From Larix kaempferi (Eukaryota; Streptophyta; Pinopsida; Pinales; Pinaceae), in NCBI GenBank assembly GCA_027924585.1, contig BSBM01000150.1, forward strand, positions 19,636,001 through 19,700,000: 64,000 nt of DNA, given 5' to 3'. Below are positions 45,535 to 56,755 of the stretch, in pieces. The notes beneath the pieces are model-generated. The model did no database searches. It worked only from the letters and a program-made list of their open reading frames with translations, and was not told the origin of the DNA. Position numbers and translations under genes: made by a program. Position 1 is the stretch's first letter. Each line of letters opens with the position of its first letter.

Positions 45535-46424
45535 ACATATCCAGGAGGTTGTTCCATGTAAAGTTTCTCTTGTAAATCACGATGTAAGAAGGCAGACTTG
45601 ACATCCATTTGATGGACTTCCCAGTTATGTAAGGTTGCAAGGGAAAGAACAAGGCGGATGGAGTTCATTTTTGCGATGGGAGCAAAGGTTTCATTGTAGT
45701 CAATCCCTTCAACTTGGGAAAAACCTTTGGCAACTAACCTTCCCTTAAGTCTTTCAACACTTCCATCTGATGCATACTTAGTTCTGTAGACCCATTTACA
45801 TCTGACAAGTTTTCTTCCTTTTGGAAGAGGTACAAGATCCCAAGTATCGTTCGCCATTAAGGAACGATATTCTTCATCTATGGCTGCATCCCAATTTGGA
45901 TTCCTTGAAGCTTCTGCAAAAGTTTCTGAATCATGATTCTCGGAAACTTGATCCAAAAGAGAAGAGGCTCGTTGAAATTGAGAACGTGTTCGACGTTGAT
46001 CTCTAGGATCACCGACAAGATCACCAGCTGCTTCACATGTTGAACAGACCCATCGAGGAAGCACTTGTGCTGGTACAACTGGAGGAACATGAGAAGGTAG
46101 AGGTGTATTTTCATCCTCACTGTCATCATCAGAAATTGGAGTTGGAAACCTGTCAAGGAAGTTGGAAGAAGAAGAAGAAGGCACAAATGCCGAATCAGGC
46201 TCGCAAGCCCAAGATGGCACAATCGCCGAGTTAGGCTCGCAGGCCAAGAGATTTTCATCAAATTTAACATCTCTTATAATGATTATATCATGAGAATGTG
46301 GTTGAAGAAGTCTATAACCTTTTACATCTTCAAAATATCCAACAAATATGCACTTTTCACTTTTAGGTTGTAATGCTTTCCATTTTTCATCCGGAATATG
46401 AGCCCATGCTTCACTACCAAACAC
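45531..46424 (-). pseudogene. Copia integrase C-terminus and RT N-terminus
   Basis: 297-codon minus-strand open stretch. It starts within the integrase C-terminal part (FGSEAWAHIPDEKWKALQPKS, KCIFVGYFEDVKGYRL), passes an acidic spacer (SDDDSEDENTPLP) and enters RT (WDLVPLPKGRKLVRCKWVYR, RLVAKGFSQVEGIDYNETFAP, VHQMDVKSAFLHRDL). It is out of frame with the upstream integrase by a 1-nt change near 46440. All residues named are standard for copia Pol. Confidence 0.88.
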
Positions 46425-46452
46425 ACGGAAGTGACTTACATCAGGTTTAGTT

Positions 46453-47400
46453 TTACTCCATGATTCTTCCGGTGTTATACCCTTTTAATGCTTTAGTGGG
46501 GGTGCGATTAACTATGTAATTTGGACAATTAATGGCTTTAGCCCAAAATTGAAGACTTAGTCCCTTAGATTGGATCATACAATTAGCCATTTCTTTTAAA
46601 GTGCAGTTCTTCCACTCAGCTACACCATTTTTTTGTGGTGTATATGGAACAGTGTGCTGTTGTTGGATGCCTTGTTCAGTGCAGAAAGTAGTGAATTTTT
46701 TGTTAACATATTCTCTTCCATTGTCAGATCTTAACTTAATAATTTGATGACCAGATTGTTTTTCAACAAGGGCCTTGTAGGCCAAGAACATGTTAAATAC
46801 TTCGCTCTTTAGTTTTAGGAAATAAACCCAAGTGCGTCTGGTGTAATCATCAATGAAAGTTAAGAAATATTTGAAACCAAAAAAGGAAGCAGATCGAAGA
46901 GGACCACACAAGTCACTATGCACAATCTCCAAGGGAACCAAGGCGTGCCAAGAGGCACATTTGTCAAAACTGTCCCAATGATGTTTTCCGAGTACACAAC
47001 TGGAACAAACACCATCCCTGCAAGATACCATCGGAAGACCTGTCACCATATTGTTTTTACATAGTTGTTGCAATGAACGATAATTTAAGTGACCAAATCG
47101 CTCATGCCAAAGTTTGCTCAAGTTATCACTATGAGCAACAAAAACTGAAGGGAAAGGTGATGACCCAAAGTTGTTAAACTTGTACAACCTGGTAATATCA
47201 TCAACAATTCCGGTAGCTAGGACTTGTTGAGGATTTTTAAAAACCTTGATTACAACTTGGTGAGGTGTAAAGGTCATAGTTTTACCTTCACCAAAATGAG
47301 TGATCTGATAGACTGATAACAATTTGCAGGAAATTCTTGGAACACATAGTACATCACTAAAATGACCATTATCTACTGGAACTGTTCCAGCTCCTACAAC
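46453..47400 (-). pseudogene. Copia GAG-pre-integrase and integrase core
   Basis: Same frame as Gag after a TAA at 47431. The zinc-binding GAG-pre-integrase shows LWHERFGHLNYRSL and CSSCVLGKH (HHCC type). The integrase core shows all three acidic residues: IVHSDLCGPL, LRSDNGREY and QKNGVAEWKN. The last block is usually GVAERKN, so R is replaced by W next to the catalytic E. The frame ends at 46453 through the 1-nt shift. Confidence 0.88.
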
Positions 47401-47430
47401 ACTTAGAGATCTATCATCACCAACAAATAT

Positions 47431-48474
47431 TTATTTGGTGTTACATTCATGCATAGTAGAAAAGATGGCTTGATTCTTAGCCATATGATAAGATGCTCCA
47501 GAATAAATGAGCCATTCATTTGAAGTAGAAGAAAAATATGCATTATAAGAATAACCAGAAGCACAAAGTGCATGTCCATGAGAGGCAGATTCTGAAGGCG
47601 AATCTAGGTTGATGTGGTGCTTCTTCATTGCTGCTTCCAAGGCTACCATCTTCTTGAAACAATTAGATTCATCATGATTATCTTTCCCGCAATAGTTGCA
47701 ATGACGCTCAGTCTTCTTGTCTTTTGGCTTGGATCCTTTGTCATTTTTTAAAGAAGGAGCTGACTGAGAGGGTTTTGGACCCTTGTTTGACTGATTATTG
47801 CAAAAATTTTGTTTCTTGGGAGGCTTGGACTTTTCTTTCTGTTGGGACAATAAGGCTTTCCCAGATGTATCTGCATTGTTGATTATTCCAAGATGAATGA
47901 GTTTATCTTTCTCTCTAATCAAGGAATCACAAAAGGATTCAAGACTAGGCTCTTAATAGCTAGTTGCATTCAAGGATTCTTTCATGGAGTAAAATGTAGA
48001 TACAAAAACAGAATATGCAGGTCCAAGTTTGGAAAGAATATGATAAATGCATTGTTTGTCTTCCCTCTTAATCTTACATTCTGCACATAAGATTTTAAGA
48101 GTTTTGTACTTAGATAAATAATATTGAATGCATGAAAAGTCACTTGGATTTAAAAAAATAAACTCATTTTCGAGTTGGTGACCTCGAATTTCATTGTGTT
48201 TACCAAACACAGATTCCAACTTGTTCCAAGCAGCATCAGGTTCATCAATTCCAGATATGTGGAATCGTAAATCAGTAGAGATTGACATCCCAATCAATCC
48301 ACGAGCTTCGTCACATCTACTTGCCCATTTTATTTTCTTATCATCAATAGTGGGTTCTGTTTCTTTCCCTGAGGTAATTCTGAAAAGTCCCCTACTTCGT
48401 AGAACATCCTCCATACGAGATTTCCATGAGAAATAGTTGAAACTGTTAAGTAGAATATCACAAGGGGCGGCCAT
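47431..48474 (-). pseudogene. Copia Gag and protease
   Basis: Starts at ATG 48474 (MAAPC), about 1.14 kb after the PBS. Gag (DUF4219/UBN2 type) is followed by a basic, K/Q/N/S-rich linker and one CCHC knuckle, CNYCGKDNHDESNC (about residue 275), for RNA packaging. A TAA at 47953 interrupts the frame after 173 codons. The aspartic protease active site reads WLIYSGASYHM where copia has DSGAS; the catalytic Asp is replaced by Tyr, so the polyprotein could not be processed. The frame stays open into integrase apart from the TAA at 47431. Confidence 0.9.
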
Positions 48475-49613
48475 ATTTGGAAATTAATGACTGTTAAAGT
48501 AGAAACCAATAGTTTGGATGTGAAGAGATAAAAAAAATAGGTGGTTTAAAAAAAAGCGGCACTGAAAACTGACTCTGTATGATGAAGTTATGCTTGAACA
48601 AATAAACTATTGAAGATGTCCCCAATAGTGACGTGGCAGCCAGAGAATGTCCAACAAAAAAAAAGAACCCCCCTCTTCCCAAGATGAACCTTTTGATAAT
48701 CACTTTACAACAAAGTTGCTTTAAGTGAACCACTTTTGTAAAATAAGTGATTTCACTTTTACAATGATATTACTTTTAAATAGTGCAACAATAAAAAAGA
48801 ACTTAAGTGACTCACTTGTATTTTTATTTTTTATTATTTAAGTGAGATGCACTTTTACAATAAAGTAACTTGAAAATAGAAATTGCATACACTTTTTCTT
48901 TTAAAAGTAACTTCCTAAGACTTGAACTCAAGACCTAATAAGGAATAAAGCAACTTTGAACCAAGTGAGCTAGATTAAATGGTATGTAAAATATGGGAAT
49001 GAGGAAGGGTTTTTTTTTTTTTTTACTCTTCTTGCTCGGTTTGCGTGCTTGCCATTTTTCCTGCAAAACACACCACAAATCGAAACAAAAAAACTTTTCC
49101 ACACTTCTGGAGTTAGATTGCGTTAGCTTGTCCAGAAAGTTTACGTTTTCTCTCTGTTTTTGATTTGCCGAAATCGCTCAAGGTGCATAGCAAAGAGCAT
49201 AGGCAGCCTAGAAAAATCCTTTCCCTTTCTGTTTCTGATTTGGCGAGATCGCTCAAGGTGCACGTAAAAGAGCATACGCAGACGGGAAAGCAACAATCCG
49301 AACCAAAAAAAAAAAATCTAACAGTAAAAAATGATAAAATATGAGATTTTTTTTCTTTTAAAAACAAAAAATAAAAAAATGCGTCCCTGTAACATTATAC
49401 CTTCAGATCTGATGAAATACGCGTTTCTGGAGCAACCAGGAACCGTTTTTTATCAAACGAAAACTATATCTCAATGGAAACAATGCTTTGGACACAATGG
49501 AACACCTCCCACAACCCAGAAATGCATAGAAATACCAGAACCAGAAACCCTTTCGAGTTTCGGCAACAACAGTTCAAGATCTAGATCATAATCGGAAGCG
49601 GCTCTTCATAAAA
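48475..49613 (-). other. Copia 5' leader
   Basis: About 1.1 kb between PBS and Gag, AT-rich with long A/T runs. It contains a near-duplicate of about 70 bp (around 49145-49205 and 49215-49280, each with CTCAAGGTGCA on the plus strand). Small frames on either strand are not coding. The length is rather large for a copia leader. Confidence 0.6.
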
Positions 49614-49625
49614 GCTTTGATACCA
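49614..49625 (-). promoter_or_regulatory. Copia primer binding site
   Basis: TGGTATCAAAGC on the minus strand, directly adjacent to the 5' LTR; initiator-Met-tRNA type with one change relative to the PBS of the other two copia-like elements. Confidence 0.88.
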
Positions 49626-50083
49626 TGTTCGGGTACACAGGGTACTACCAAAGGACCGAAAACCAAGAGGAACCACTTCACACAAACAGATCACAGATCA
49701 ACACACCAATGTTTTGACGTGGTTTAAACCCTCTTGAGGGAAACACTCCACGACCCCGGCCAAATAGCTTCTACGGGACAATTTTTTATGCAAAGAAAGA
49801 AAGTTACAAATGAGCTTCTCATAATCGATCAACTAAACAATGACCCTCCATGCTCTTTAAATAGAGATCATGGATCAATCGGGTGTTAAGCCACGGATCA
49901 AGGTTAGGTATGATCTAAGAGAAGTTGAGCCGTCGGATCACTCTATGTCGGGAACATATCGTGACCGTCAGATTAAGTATTTACAAATGCATACTAATGC
50001 ATACTAAAGAAACACACTATCCCTAACGGATATATTACATAAGTTGATCTTAACTAACTCCTAAGTGTCTAAATATCCTAACA
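49626..50083 (-). repeat. Copia 5' LTR
   Basis: 458 bp. On the minus strand it carries the promoter for the element; CTATTTAAAGAG near 49855-49866 is a candidate TATA region. Confidence 0.9.
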
Positions 50084-50091
50084 AAATCAGC

Positions 50092-50355
50092 CATGCTTTA
50101 TCTGCAAAACAGTCAATATTAAGTAGTCAATATAAAGATGCATACAATGTCTATAATTATAAATTAGTGTTTTAATATTAGATGCATACTTGCAAATGTT
50201 CTTGCTAATGATCGATGGTTAGGGAACGACTCCTCATTTTCAAAATCAATTGATTGATTAAGATCAAATCTGCTAGCATTATACATGAGAGATAGAATGC
50301 ACATTTTATAGAGTCGTTTGGGATAAGGATCGATCATAGAACGAGCGATCATCAT
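50092..50355 (-). pseudogene. Probable start codon and leader of the FCP1-triplet gene
   Basis: On the minus strand AAGCATGGCT (ATG at 50094-50092) has the plant start context, with A at -3 and G at +4. It reads M-A-D and then meets the copia target duplication (GATTT). Across the insertion the frame continues L-L-S-L-S-N-Y, a TAG at 43854, then E-I-P-C-F. Upstream, TTTTGCAG (ending 50102) and a GTATGC donor (50189) mark a plausible 88-bp leader intron. A 63-codon open frame (50355-50164) spans the donor and may be leader exon or chance. The start is inferred, not proven. Confidence 0.5.
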
Positions 50356-51060
50356 AGAAGGGGTGGATGATCCTTCTTGTTTATGTGTATGAGTTTATCA
50401 CATGATTTTTATTCGTGTTTATGTGAGTTTTTGTGCTTAATTTATATGTATGTGAATGGTAATTGCACATTGATTAATTGGAATACAAGTGCGTGATTGT
50501 GAAGAAGAAGCACATAGTTTGACGAATTTGTAGCAAAATAGTGAATACATTAGAGATTCAGCGTAGTTCTGTATACTGCGATAGCTTCCAAGTGCGAATT
50601 CATCTGGTGTTCTAGTTGATGTTAAATAGAATTTTATGCGAAGATGGTAACGACATCTGTGCATCGCCATGGTTAAGAGAATCTTGATTATGCAACCCCC
50701 ATATTCGCTTCAGGTTAGACTTTAACCTGTTTATAAGGTGATGCCGAAAGGTCAGCCGACCCTTATCTCAGTCTTCTTCCAGTGTTCACCATCCTTCATA
50801 TACATGAATTGACACCCTTGCTTTCGGAGGTTGAATATTTTTACAATTCCCTCGTAAATGAAGGCTAGGCCGAAATTTCTTGTACCCAGGACTCGTTTCG
50901 TAATAGTTCAATACAACAAGAAGGGTCGGTCAATCCTTCTTCTGTTCACCATTCTGGATACGGGTGAATTCACAATTCTCTACTAAAGGAAGGGGCAGCC
51001 GGTCCTTCTTGCTAGATGTCGGGAGTCAGGCTGCGGACAGGGTCCAGATCGACAGTTGAT
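50356..51060 (+). repeat. Palindrome-family fragments
   Basis: Scattered forward-orientation motifs at about 50358, 50748, 50862, 50919 and 50988, with family spacers (GTGTTCACCAT; TTGAATATTTTTACAATTCCCTCGTAAATGAAGG). About 350 bp near 50400-50740 is unrelated and shows no gene. The first motif touches the leader of the minus-strand gene. Confidence 0.65.
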
Positions 51061-51900
51061 AATAACTACGCAGATCCAAGGTGCGAGGAAGGCAGCGTTT
51101 GAGAGATTGAAGACTGCGGAAGGCCGTGGGGCTAAGCATGGAAGGAGATCAACGGTACCAGATTGATCATGCAAGATGGATGGCTCAGAGAAATTCCTTT
51201 ATCCCTAGAGGTGCAAGAATGATAGGAAAGAATAGATAATATAAAAAATGGAATGCACGGGGATCTGAGTACTGTTTTATTCGGTTTCCCCCTTCCTCCC
51301 TTGGTCGAGGTCAAGGGGGAAAGTTAATTTAGATAGACTTAAATATACTCTAGCACCTTGGTGAATGCACATTCTATCTGGGACCAAGTCCAAAAAAACT
51401 GATGCAATAACTAAACAACTAGCTCAAAGAAAAATTCAAAGAATCAGGTAAGAGAGCTACAATGGAATGTCACATTACACATATGGAACAAAGTTATATT
51501 CATTTTGAATCTTTGATATAATATAAGAAAAATTAATCTAGGGGTTTAATCTTGCTCCCATGCATATTGCAAGAAAATTTCCCACTTCCATAGGTATGTT
51601 ATTCCTCCATGAGATCAAATGAGCTAAGCCTTAAAATTGGACAAAAGTATTTGTAGGCCACCCGATAATTTGAAAATATTTATGGTATTAAGAATGAAAT
51701 TTAGCTACATTGAATCGATGGCAACCTTAATTAAGCTTGGACAATTATTGGACAACAAGCTCTACAAATCATACAAAGACAACAAATAAAAATTATTAAA
51801 GAGTATTGATTGGATTGTTTCTTATCTCTTCTTTCCCACCAGACCAAATCATTTTGACAGTAACTAAATGGCTACCTTGCATTTGTTAAAAATTGGCATG
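51061..51900. other. No gene seen
   Basis: Unassigned spacer between palindrome-family fragments. Short overlapping frames at 50983-51314 have no recognisable content. Confidence 0.5.
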
Positions 51901-52790
51901 CAATGAAGGGGCGACAGCCCCTTCTTCTACCAAGTATTCTTTTCATAATAGTTCTAGACTGCAAGAAGGGTCAGCCAATCTTTCTTGTCTTCAACATTCT
52001 AGATACAAGTGAACTCCTGGATATAGGTGTTCACAATTTTATACTAAACAAAGGGGCAGACGATCCTTCTTGTAGCCAATCTCCATTCCCCACTATTTAC
52101 AGCAGATGTAGGGAGTCAGGAATTATTGCCCCATCCCGCAATCTGCATTCCGGGTTGCGGGATAACAGTATTGATGGAATGTTTTAAGAAATCTAGGTAT
52201 CCTCAATCCGCAACATATTTGCGTCTTCGGTAAAGGCGATGAAATCCTCATGTGGGGTGCAAGAAGGGTCGGCCGACCTTTCTGTTCAAAATAGTTCTAG
52301 GCTGCAAGAAGGGTTAGTTGATCCTTCTTGTGGTCACCATTTCGGATACAGGTGAATTGTAACCTATAGGTGTCTATAGTTCTCTACTAAACGAAGGGGC
52401 GACCGATTCTTCTTGTCACGTGTTGGGACAAATATTGTTGATATGTTATAACTTATCCAATATACCGATCCCAACTATAATTTCATTGTGGAAGTCGGAA
52501 GTCTGGAATTGTTGTCCCAGCCTAGGCGGGTTGAATATTTTTACAATTCACTCGTAAATGAAGTGTTGGCCGACCTTTCGTTTGCCAAGTATTCTGTTCG
52601 AAATAGTTCTAGACTGCAAGAAGGGTCAATCAATCCTTGTAGTGTTCACCATTATGGATATAGGTGAATGGTTGGATATAATTGTTCACAATTTTATAAT
52701 AAACGAAGGGGCGACCGATCCTTCGTGTCGGAGGTTGGAAGTCGGGATAAATATTGTTTATATGTTATAACTTAGCCAATCTCAGTTCTA
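51901..52790 (+). mobile_element. Palindrome-rich repeat block 4 (forward)
   Basis: Three successive units with motifs near 51904, 51965, 52050; 52263, 52306, 52396; and 52559, 52620, 52708, each with the conserved spacers. A GCGGATTGCGG-type segment is at 52130-52165. No inverted partner array lies in the next 11 kb. It ends near TTATAACTTAGCCAATCTC. No protein is encoded; conserved 60-95 codon frames are shared because the DNA is shared. Confidence 0.75.
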
Positions 52791-53198
52791 GGATGAATTG
52801 TGCATTAATTTGGAAGAAAGAACATTGACAATATTTAAATGTGTGGATCAGAGCATATAAAATGAATTATAACCCAGGTATTACAGTCAACTATGAGGCA
52901 AAGCGATAAGATGGTGTAACACGAAATACATCCACAAAAGAGAAATTAAAAGACTGGAGAAAGTAAAAACATATGAATCTCTGTTTCGGATATACTTTTA
53001 CTTATGTTCTTCATTAAAGTCTTAAAAAAATATTACGTCACTGTATTTTTTGCTCTCAGATCCAACCCCTATTACTCTGTAAAATCAAAATTTATACAAA
53101 ACGATCTTTGAAATCGTCATTAGAAAAAGAAATTTCAAAGAAATCTCTCTGATCCAACCCCTATTATCTTGTTCAAATTTGAATAAATTTGCCATTTA
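52791..53198. other. No gene seen
   Basis: AT-rich spacer. CTGATCCAACCCCTATTA occurs twice (about 53060 and 53150) as a short direct repeat with AATTTCAAAG context. Confidence 0.45.
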
Positions 53199-54731
53199 TG
53201 TCAATCCTTCAACTGTTTGATGGTCAAAAGCCTTGTTTCCATTTAGATGTCTCCTTTGCGATATAATTTGATGAGGATGATAATTCATCCTTTCAACCTC
53301 TTGGAAATCCATAATCTTCAGTAATTTTTCTACTATGGAGAGGGATGCCTTATTCTTAATGATGAATGGACCAACTTTAAGGGGGAATTTCACATCGGAT
53401 GCTTTTTTGAAAGCACAAAAATGTTCTTCTGAATGCAACCTTTGTCTAATAAATTCCAAGGAAAAAACTCTCGCTGTTAAAAAGGCTGGCAACAGATATG
53501 GTGCTCTAGTAAAACCATACACCCTAATTATAGTATGTTCTCTATACAAGAACCAATCACCTGTTTGGCCTTTTGGTGTAGGCTACAAAGTTTCTTTTTC
53601 TTCTAACACTCAGGCATTTCAGCATTAAAAATAATTCTGTAAATTTCTGCCATGATTTTATGGGTTAACTCAAACATATTAACCTATTTATTAAGGTCAT
53701 GAGAAAAGATGGTACCAAGAAACTTGGATTTTGAAATGTTTGAACAATATGACTGATACCTGAAATGGTTCAACTGGTTGAAATTCACCAACTGGACGTG
53801 AATCGCTTCAACTAGGAATTCATCAAAATTAAAACAACACACCAAACTCGACTATGACTTTGGTGAAATTACTTGGAGAAGGAAACCTAACATAACTTCC
53901 GTGATTCAACTCATCACTATCTAGACCTAAAATTTGACTCAACAAGGACAAAACTAACTGGGTATCTTGCTAAAATACATCAATACTCAATGGGAACGAT
54001 AGGTTTTCATGCGACTAACCATCTTTCAAGACTTGTAATAAAAACTTGTCTTTTTCTGCAGGACTGCTGTTTCTATAAAATTTGCCAAATTTTCTTTGTT
54101 AAACGACTCAAGGCTTTTGGGAAATGTTTTAGGTAAACTTAGAACCTCACGGACAGTCTACGCATTTACTGGGCATAGAAATTTGGTCATTTTTACATTA
54201 ATGATTACCCTTTCGCCCTACGAATAATTCGTTGCACACCAACAAACAAATTCGGGGAAGTTTAAGGTTTGTTCGACACAAAAATAGTACAGAAAAGAAC
54301 CAAAAAAATTAAATACATCCTTTCCCTGCGACTTAAAATCCATTAATTTCTCCTTAGACTGCAAAATACTACACACAGACAAGACAGGGTTGAAAACAGG
54401 GTCAAATACAAGCTTCTCATTTTCATCTGAACTTTCATTGAAGGGAAGAAGGTCTTGGGTTTTCGCCATTTGGGACACAAAATCTAAACACTGAGGGTTT
54501 TGAGCTACCTGTGAACTGTGAAGTGAGATTCTTGGGTGCTTTTCTAGTTGACGAAGACAACGACGTGTTTCCCACGGACCGTTCTTTTCCTCTAGGTAAT
54601 AAGCGACAAAAACAATTTTTAAAACTTCGAACAAACCTTTTATAGAATATATGCTTAGGTGGTTTCCGAAGTTGCGATGAGCAGTTTAAATTTAACCTCT
54701 TTTCATAGCGGACTCCACCAACGCTTGCCAC
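53199..54731 (-). pseudogene. Degenerate retroelement-type ORF
   Basis: Minus-strand traces in order: start near 54731 or at the methionine of MAKTQDLLPFNESSDENEK (about 54465), then FVCWCATNYS, VKMTKFLCPVNA, TVREVLSLPKTFPKSL, FDEFLVEAIHVQLVNFNQLNHFRY, GDWFLYREHTIIRVYGFTRAPYLLPAF and FSLEFIRQRL, to a stop at 53196-53198. Frameshifts and several stops separate the pieces. I recall ORFs of this kind only from plant non-autonomous LTR elements and can name no function. I could not define LTRs, although direct repeats lie upstream at 54900-55520. Confidence 0.4.
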
Positions 54732-54924
54732 GTGGTAAGCGATTTAATTTGTGCTCTACCTTTTCCAAGTTTAACCACTGTGCACTTTCTAGCGCGGGAA
54801 CCCATTTCCACCTTCGATTATCTGGGTGTGTCTTCCACATTGCTACACGTTTGCAACTTTTGGTGTGAGTCGTCCAATTTTTTAGCACCTTTTCCACCTC
54901 CGCCCTTGGAGTGAGAGACCTTAG

Positions 54925-55520
54925 AATAGTGAAAATATTTGCATTGTTCCTCTCTATAAACATTAATAACCCAAGAATCCATATAGAATAAATTTAAAAA
55001 ACATAAAGACAAAAATGCTAACAATATGAAGAAATCACTTGTTTGATGAATAATACCAATTCTAGATATTGTTTGTAGATGGGTTTGTAGAAGATCTAGT
55101 GTAACATGGGAAGAAGTCGACGATGAAGAGGGAGAGATGACCATAAGAGATAAGAGAAGTCTAAACAACAAGATCAATCTTCCAAGATTGAATTGATGGC
55201 ATTGAGATGAAACATTAAATTAGGAAAAGAAGGAGAGATCACACGTCGCAGAAATAACATCTAAGCTTGTGTTGTTTTTTTAAACAACCCATTTCGTATT
55301 AGCTCCATGATTATATTGTTCATGTTTGACTATTAATAACTCAAATGCTTCCAAATGGCTCCAAATACTTCTGATTTGGGTCTCAAGGTGTTTGAAAGGT
55401 ATTAGGACATACAAAGCAACAAAATTTGCATTGTTCCTCTCTACGGCTTTTAATAAGCAATGTCTAACTGAGATAAACCAAGAACCCATATAGAGGAAAT
55501 TTTAGAAACATAAAAAATAC
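54925..55520 (+). repeat. Direct repeat of about 100 bp, two copies about 510 bp apart
   Basis: TTTGCATTGTTCCTCTCTA through AACCCA(T)ATAGA...AACATAAA occurs at about 54938-55010 and 55426-55510 with an extra 20 bp in the second copy. It may be terminal sequence of the retroelement at 53.2-54.7 kb. Confidence 0.65.
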
Positions 55521-56755
55521 CTAACAATTTGAAAAATATTCATAACCATTGAGATTGAATTAACAAGTAATCAAACTTCTAATAGAAAAACCAAGGTTGG
55601 ATTCAAATGGAATACAATCTATGCAATTTCCAATGAATATAGAGATAGATAAACACAAAAGAGGGAGTGAATCTAACAAATATCTTCATGAATACAAAAA
55701 CTATTATCTTGAATCACTTCATTAACAAATGCCACTCCTTTGAATCCCTTTGGAAACTTGAAAGTGGCCGACAAAGTGCAAAGGTAACATTAACCAAAGC
55801 TAAAGCTATAGCCAATTCGTGAGCCTTTAGACAGTTTTAGAAAGTGCTTTTGACAACTACGGGGTTTTATGCTTTTAGTAAGCCTTACTTTCTTGTGTTT
55901 TTCAACTGGCCTTTAAGGCATTCTTTACGTTAAATTCTTGTGTAATGTCCCCAACTTGGAACTTTTCCCAATTCGGTCAATTTTCAAAACTTGGACTAGT
56001 GAAGCCTCAAAATGTCCCAAATGATCCCAAATGATTTCGAACTATGTCTAGAGTGGATTGAGGTGTAATATGACACATTTATGTAGCTATTATAGGCATG
56101 GAAACTTCCAGTAGACTTCAACCACTTGCATTTACAATTAGAGAATGAAAGGAAGAATCACTAGGAAAATCTATGTTGAAGCCCCCAAGGGTAGATGGCT
56201 CCAAAAGACTCTTTAAAGGATTTCGAATTGGTTCTGAAGGTATATGGAGGGTATTAAGAAATAAAAAGGAACCTCATCGGTGATTATAGACTAATATCAT
56301 AATACTTCTGCAACATCCATTTAACTTCAGGAGAAGTTGGGGAATTTTACTAGTCAAATAGAGGTTCAAAACCCCCAAGGGTAGGGGACGAACATGGATT
56401 GTGATAGTGACATCAATACAATGATACATGGATAATGACATACAAGTACAAGGACATAGATACACATATAGGTTGATTGCAACCGTGATACAATGGCAAT
56501 GGAGTATTGTTCTTCTTATTCATATTAGGGTGGCAGGATCGAGCAAGGATAGGAGATTGAAGTCTCCTTTGGTTTGGTGCTTTTGATCTTAGGGAGTTGG
56601 GGATTCCATCCCGTTGGTGCTAGTAAAAATATTGAGTTGGAATTTACTGAGGTCTCAAGTCCTATCTATAGGTTGGAAATTATGAAAACCAAGGTGTTGT
56701 AGCCTCGTTTTGTTAGCTTTTCATCATTTGATTCAATATGATCTAGGATCTTAAC
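55521..56755. other. No gene seen
   Basis: No recognisable coding region or element. The phrase CCCCCAAGGGTAG occurs twice (about 56185 and 56372), a hint of diverged duplication. Confidence 0.45.

Larger units (their letters stand above)
43879..50083 (-). mobile_element. Complete autonomous-type Ty1/copia element, now defective
   Basis: Minus-orientated 6.2-kb element. LTRs at 49626-50083 (5') and 43879-44335 (3'); 5-bp duplication AAATC at 43874-43878 and 50084-50088. Domain order on the minus strand is Gag, protease, integrase, RT, RNase H, the copia order. The LTRs differ at about 18 positions plus one 1-bp indel (about 4%), so it is younger than the 13-16 kb element. Stops, at least three frameshifts and a mutated protease active site make it defective. 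It sits in codon 4 of the FCP1-triplet gene (inference). Confidence 0.93.

Noticed and set aside
45821-46234. Plus-strand frames opposite copia Pol
   Set aside because: Shadows of the minus-strand copia ORF with clear integrase and RT motifs.
49331-49591. Plus-strand 86-codon frame in the copia leader
   Set aside because: Antisense to the element, in leader DNA with A-rich runs; no domain.
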